The notes under the pieces are model-generated. The model made no database searches. It was not told the DNA's origin and saw only the letters and a list, made by a program, of their open reading frames with translations. From assembly GCF_007745175.1 (NCBI RefSeq), contig NZ_CP036271.1:5158314-5222313 (forward strand): 64,000 bases of DNA. The letters are read 5' to 3'. Positions 60,748 to 64,000 of this stretch are shown one piece after another; position 1 is the first letter of the stretch, and each line of letters begins with the position of its first letter. The translations under genes and the position numbers were made by a program. Source of the stretch: Caulifigura coniformis (GTDB lineage Bacteria > Planctomycetota > Planctomycetia > Planctomycetales > Planctomycetaceae).

Positions 60748-61658
60748 GTCGCACGATGACCTTCACACAAAGGAGTTTGACGGACGCACTGGCTGATGAG
60801 CGTTTCGAGCACACGCTGCGCCACGTCCATGTTCGACACCTTCTGAAACGCACGCCAGCCAGGCACCGCGTTGACCTCGATCACAAACAGCCTCCCGCAT
60901 CGATCATAAAGCAGATCGACCCCGGCAAAACTGGCCCCCGTCGCCGCAGCGGCACGCAGGGCGTAGTCCCGTTCGGTTTCGGTGAGCTGGTGCGGCTCGG
61001 CCACCGCGTCGCGGGACACGTTGGTGCGGAAGTCGCCGGCCGAACGACGTTTCATCCCTCCCAGAATCTGGCCGTCAAGAATCAGCACCCGGACGTCGAA
61101 GCCCTCGTGCTCGACGAACCGCTGCAGATACAGCAGGCCGCCAGTTCGTTCGATCGCCCGGAACACACGGACTCCGAGATCAGGATCGCTGACTCGTACG
61201 ATTCCGCGTCCCTCCGAACCGAAGAGCGGCTTGACCACGACATCCCCTCCCAGGCGAGGCAGGGCGTCCAGGGCCGCAGCGGCCGATTCGCAGACGAACG
61301 TCTCCGGTACAGGCAGGCCCGCCTGCTGCAACACGGCGGTGGTCAGGTACTTGTCAACGGCACACTCGATTGCCTTCGGCGGATTGAGCACGGTCGTTCC
61401 CGCGGCCTCGAGCCGGGCCAGCAGGTTCATGCGGAAAACGACCTGCTCCAGCGATCCAGGCGGCATCGTGCGGACAATCACGGCGTCGAGTCGCCGCCCC
61501 GCTCCGCCGCTGTGGAGGACTGCGTGTCCGTCGGCCGAAATCGACGCTGCCAGCTGCGTGAAATCCCAGGTCGCCGCATCCACACTCCGCGCCCGGGCCG
61601 CGCGCCGGAGTTCGGCAACGTACCAGCTGTCGGGATTTCCGAGGATGGCGATGTTCAT
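60744..61658 (-). CDS. RimK-like ATP-grasp ligase
   Basis: Protein of 304 residues starting MNIAILGNPDSWYVAELRRA. The ATP-grasp features are VIVRTMPPGSLEQVVFRMNL, VVVKPLFGSEGRGIVRV, LYLQRFVEHEGFDVRVLIL, GASFAGVDLLYDRCGRLFVI and the metal-binding end motif EVNAVPGWRAFQKV. RimK-family enzymes add glutamate or similar amino acids to proteins or cofactors; one branch acts on methanopterin-type C1 cofactors, which occur in many Planctomycetota. Substrate here unknown. Its stop overlaps the kinase start (ATGA), so the kinase and ligase are probably made from one message. The ATG at 61658 is favoured over the frame extending to 61952. Confidence 0.9.
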   Translation of the reverse strand: MNIAILGNPDSWYVAELRRAARARSVDAATWDFTQLAASISADGHAVLHSGGAGRRLDAVIVRTMPPGSLEQVVFRMNLLARLEAAGTTVLNPPKAIECAVDKYLTTAVLQQAGLPVPETFVCESAAAALDALPRLGGDVVVKPLFGSEGRGIVRVSDPDLGVRVFRAIERTGGLLYLQRFVEHEGFDVRVLILDGQILGGMKRRSAGDFRTNVSRDAVAEPHQLTETERDYALRAAAATGASFAGVDLLYDRCGRLFVIEVNAVPGWRAFQKVSNMDVAQRVLETLISQCVRQTPLCEGHRAT

Positions 61659-61797
61659 AAACGGCCGTCTCTCGAAATCCCATCCGCCGCCGAAATTGCA
61701 TCCCGAGGTCGCCGCCGCATTCACAAACCCGCATTCTCGCGCGCGGTCGACGAGCCTATCATGCTTGCGATCATTGTGGCACGAAGGAATGGATGCA

Positions 61798-62787
61798 ATG
61801 CGAGGGTATTCGAAGGAGCGGCGGCAGGTTCTCGTCGCGCTGGTCGTCGCCGTGCAGGGATGGCTCGGCGCATCCTTGTTCGCCCAGGCCCCTCCCACGT
61901 TCGATGGCAAGCGGGCATTTGCCGATCTGGAAGCCATCTGCCGGATCGGCAAGCGGATCTCCGGAACGGAGGGAATGGCGCGACAGCAGCAGATGCTGTT
62001 CGATCATTTCACCGGACTCGGGGCCGTCTGCTCCTTCCAGGAATTCGACATCCCGCACCCCGAGACCGGAGAAGCGACCCGGCTCAAGAACCTGATCGTC
62101 ACCTGGCATCCCGAAACCAGGGAGCGGGTTCTCCTGTGCTGCCACTACGACACGCGTCCCTATCCCGATCGAGAACTGCTCCCCCGACACCGCCAGGGAA
62201 TATTCCTGGGCGCCAACGATGGCGGGAGCGGCGTGGCGTTCCTGATGGAACTGGGACGGCACATGAAAGAAGTGAAGCCGCGGTTTGGCGTGGATTTTGT
62301 GTTCTTCGACGCCGAGGAACTGATCTACGACAGTAATCGCGACAAGTACTTCCATGGATCCACCTACTTCGCGACGCAGTACGTGCAGAAGCCGCCGGCC
62401 CACAAGTATGTGGCGGGCGTCCTGTTCGACATGATCGCGGACAAGGACCTCAAGATTTACTACGAGGTCAATTCGATGCGGTATGCGCGGGAAGTGACCG
62501 AAAGCGTGTGGGCGGCTGCAGCCCGGGTTTCGTCACGCGTGTTCGTCGCCCGCAGGCGGCACGAAGTGAGCGATGACCACATCCCGCTGAACGAGATCGC
62601 CAAGATCCCGACCACCGACCTGATCGACTTCGACTATCCCCATTGGCACACGCGAAACGATCTGCCGTCCAACTGCTCCGGCGAATCGCTGGCCGCCGTC
62701 GGGAAGGTGATCATCGAGTGGCTGATCCACATGCCCGATTTTACGGGCAGCCGCACGGGGTTCATTGAATCGATTCCCTATCGCTGA
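61798..62787 (+). CDS. M28-family protein, glutaminyl-peptide cyclotransferase-like
   Basis: Protein of 329 residues with a signal peptide (VLVALVVAVQGWLGASLFAQ). Zinc-site motifs are HYDTRP (His116, Asp118), NDGGSGVAFLMEL (Asp141), FDAEEL (Glu173/174), SDDHIPLNEI and HWHTRND. SDDHIP and the W-H-T end pattern favour the glutaminyl-cyclase branch over aminopeptidases. Such enzymes cyclise N-terminal glutamine on exported proteins. The ATG at 61798 has AAGGA at a suitable distance; the in-frame ATG at 61789 is an alternative. The gene stands alone, divergent from the ATP-grasp gene. Confidence 0.9.
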   Translation: MRGYSKERRQVLVALVVAVQGWLGASLFAQAPPTFDGKRAFADLEAICRIGKRISGTEGMARQQQMLFDHFTGLGAVCSFQEFDIPHPETGEATRLKNLIVTWHPETRERVLLCCHYDTRPYPDRELLPRHRQGIFLGANDGGSGVAFLMELGRHMKEVKPRFGVDFVFFDAEELIYDSNRDKYFHGSTYFATQYVQKPPAHKYVAGVLFDMIADKDLKIYYEVNSMRYAREVTESVWAAAARVSSRVFVARRRHEVSDDHIPLNEIAKIPTTDLIDFDYPHWHTRNDLPSNCSGESLAAVGKVIIEWLIHMPDFTGSRTGFIESIPYR

Positions 62788-62902
62788 GGGGCGATCGGAC
62801 GGCAGGACGTGTTGGCGGCTGCAATTTATTGCCGAAGCTGGACGTTTCCGTGCTGGAACTGACTAGAATTGCGAATTCGACGTCTCGTTCCAGCCCCTCC
62901 CA

Positions 62903-64000
62903 ATGCCTCCTCAGAATCCCGTTCTCATTCTCGGCGCCGGCGTCAACGGCGCCTGCACGGCCCGCGAACTCATCCTCAACGGAGTCCCCGTCTGGATCGT
63001 CGACAAGTTCGACATTGCCTACGGGGCAACGGCGAAGTCCTCCCGCCTGATCCACGGCGGTTTGAGATATCTCGAATACGGCGATACGGCCCTCGTACAT
63101 GAGTCGCTCGACGAACGCGCGCGGCTCCTCAAGCTCGCGCCCCAGTTCGTCAAAGCCGTGAAGCTGTACATCCCGATCCGCCAGCGGTTCGGCGGCCTTC
63201 TGTCAGCCGGTCTGAAATTCACCCGACTGACGCGCACAGGCCTCGGCGCCGCGGCCGCCAAAGCCCTCGGCGGCGAACGCGGGCTCGAAACTGTGCGCAT
63301 GGGCCTTCGCATGTACGACTTCCTGTCGCGCGGCGGCGGCCTGCCGTCTCATTCGGTCGTCCGCGTCGGTGAAGCAGGGCCGAAGGTCGACTCCAACAAG
63401 TATCGTTGGCTGGCCGCCTATTACGACGCCCAGATGCTGTGGCCCGAACGTTTCACGCTCGCGGTGCTTGAGGATGCCAGGCGGGAAGCGGAACAGAAGG
63501 GGCTGGAGTTCAAAGTTCTGACGCACCATCACGCCAGGCTCGTCGACGGGACCGTCGAGATCCGCCCGACGGACGCCTCGAATGACTCCCCCGCAGGCCT
63601 GACCATCAAACCCTCCACAATCGTGAACGCGACGGGCGCCTGGGGCGATCACACGCTTCGCGATCTTCCGGCGCCCACGAAACGCTTGTTCGGCGGCACC
63701 AAGGGCAGCCATATCTTTACGCACCAGCCGGCGCTCGTGCGGGCGCTGAATAGCGAAGCCGTTTACGCGGAGGCCGACGACGGACGGCTGGTGTTCATCC
63801 TGCCGTTCGAAGATTCCGTGCTCATCGGCACCACTGATGAACGGTTCGACTCCACGCCCGATCAGGCCGTTTCGAGCGAGGAAGAAGTCGCCTACCTCGT
63901 CGAGATGGTCAACGAGGTCTTTCCGGATGTGAAGCTGATGGTGGCCGACGTCGACGCGCATTACAGCGGCGTCCGGCCGTTGCCTTATCAGGCGGAAGGA
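62903..64000 (+). CDS. glpD: Glycerol-3-phosphate dehydrogenase/oxidase, cut by the right edge
   Basis: The first 366 residues of an FAD-dependent glycerol-3-phosphate dehydrogenase. The FAD-binding motif LILGAGVNGACTARE is at about residues 8-22; the later blocks SSRLIHGGLRYLEYGD, YYDAQMLWPERFTLAVLEDA, NATGAWGDHT and LIGTTDE are typical of GlpD. The enzyme oxidises glycerol-3-phosphate to dihydroxyacetone phosphate at the membrane. The C-terminal domain lies beyond the window. The ATG at 62903 is the only start that begins just before the FAD motif. Confidence 0.95.
   Translation, partial: MPPQNPVLILGAGVNGACTARELILNGVPVWIVDKFDIAYGATAKSSRLIHGGLRYLEYGDTALVHESLDERARLLKLAPQFVKAVKLYIPIRQRFGGLLSAGLKFTRLTRTGLGAAAAKALGGERGLETVRMGLRMYDFLSRGGGLPSHSVVRVGEAGPKVDSNKYRWLAAYYDAQMLWPERFTLAVLEDARREAEQKGLEFKVLTHHHARLVDGTVEIRPTDASNDSPAGLTIKPSTIVNATGAWGDHTLRDLPAPTKRLFGGTKGSHIFTHQPALVRALNSEAVYAEADDGRLVFILPFEDSVLIGTTDERFDSTPDQAVSSEEEVAYLVEMVNEVFPDVKLMVADVDAHYSGVRPLPYQAEG

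Noticed and set aside
60756-62336. Open frame of 526 codons on the plus strand
   Set aside because: It crosses the ATP-grasp gene on the other strand and the start of the M28 gene in a different frame; no recognisable motifs.
1-64000. CRISPR arrays, rRNA and tRNA genes, prophage or integrase
   Set aside because: No regularly spaced direct repeats, no tRNA-like cloverleaf and no phage or integrase genes were recognised on reading both strands; small structured RNAs cannot be excluded without a covariance search.

Overview
The window is about 64 kb of GC-rich, densely coding chromosome, most likely from a member of the Planctomycetota. That placement is an inference. It rests on small exported carboxypeptidase-regulatory-like proteins, a Ser/Thr kinase with a helical-repeat sensor region, planctomycete-style beta-propeller and sialidase-like exported proteins, a bacillithiol BshB1 homologue, and a full L-ring/P-ring flagellar set that implies an outer membrane. 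I saw no rRNA, tRNA, CRISPR array, prophage or complete insertion sequence. Both ends cut a gene: an aminotransferase on the left and a glycerol-3-phosphate dehydrogenase on the right.

Positions 1-11,700 are mixed housekeeping and accessory genes: an aminotransferase, a GxxExxY nuclease-like gene bracketed by 23-bp repeats, a HIBADH-family dehydrogenase, a GT39 glycosyltransferase, rlmN, a RelE/HigA-type toxin-antitoxin pair, an HD phosphohydrolase, cyanophycin synthetase (cphA), and a REP-associated tyrosine transposase between two near-identical GC-rich palindromes. Positions 11,700-24,500 hold motA with a short motB-like gene, a BFD ferredoxin with bshB1, an MFS transporter with argC, an AsmA-like protein, two related exported carboxypeptidase-regulatory-like proteins, a zinc-ribbon membrane protein, trmL and a helical-repeat protein.

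Positions 24,800-46,350 are a large flagellar locus. The plus-strand genes are fliK-flgD-flgE and flgF-flgG-flgA-flgH-flgI-flgJ-(FlgN-like)-flgK-flgL. The minus-strand genes run fliL-fliM-fliN-fliO-fliP-flhA-(72 aa)-fliA-type sigma-(77 aa)-lipoprotein-lipoprotein. Export-gate genes fliQ, fliR and flhB are not between fliP and flhA, and fliF/G/H/I, flgB/C, fliC/D and flhF/G are not in the window, so at least one other flagellar locus must exist if the system works. Unusual points are a FlgH without any cysteine (no lipid anchor), a MotB-like protein without the OmpA-type peptidoglycan-binding domain, and four uncharacterised small or lipoprotein genes in the tail of the minus-strand operon.

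Positions 46,300-64,000 hold a purine nucleoside phosphorylase, a zinc-ribbon metallopeptidase, a lipoprotein-HEAT-SSS symporter fusion, and a probable sugar/organic-acid module (phytanoyl-CoA dioxygenase-like, two exported beta-propeller proteins, HpcH/HpaI aldolase, Gfo/Idh/MocA oxidoreductase). After these come an FGE-like lipoprotein that appears to lack the catalytic cysteine segment, a Ser/Thr kinase translationally coupled to a RimK-like ATP-grasp ligase, a glutaminyl-cyclase-like M28 peptidase and glpD. Several convergent gene pairs overlap at their 3' ends.
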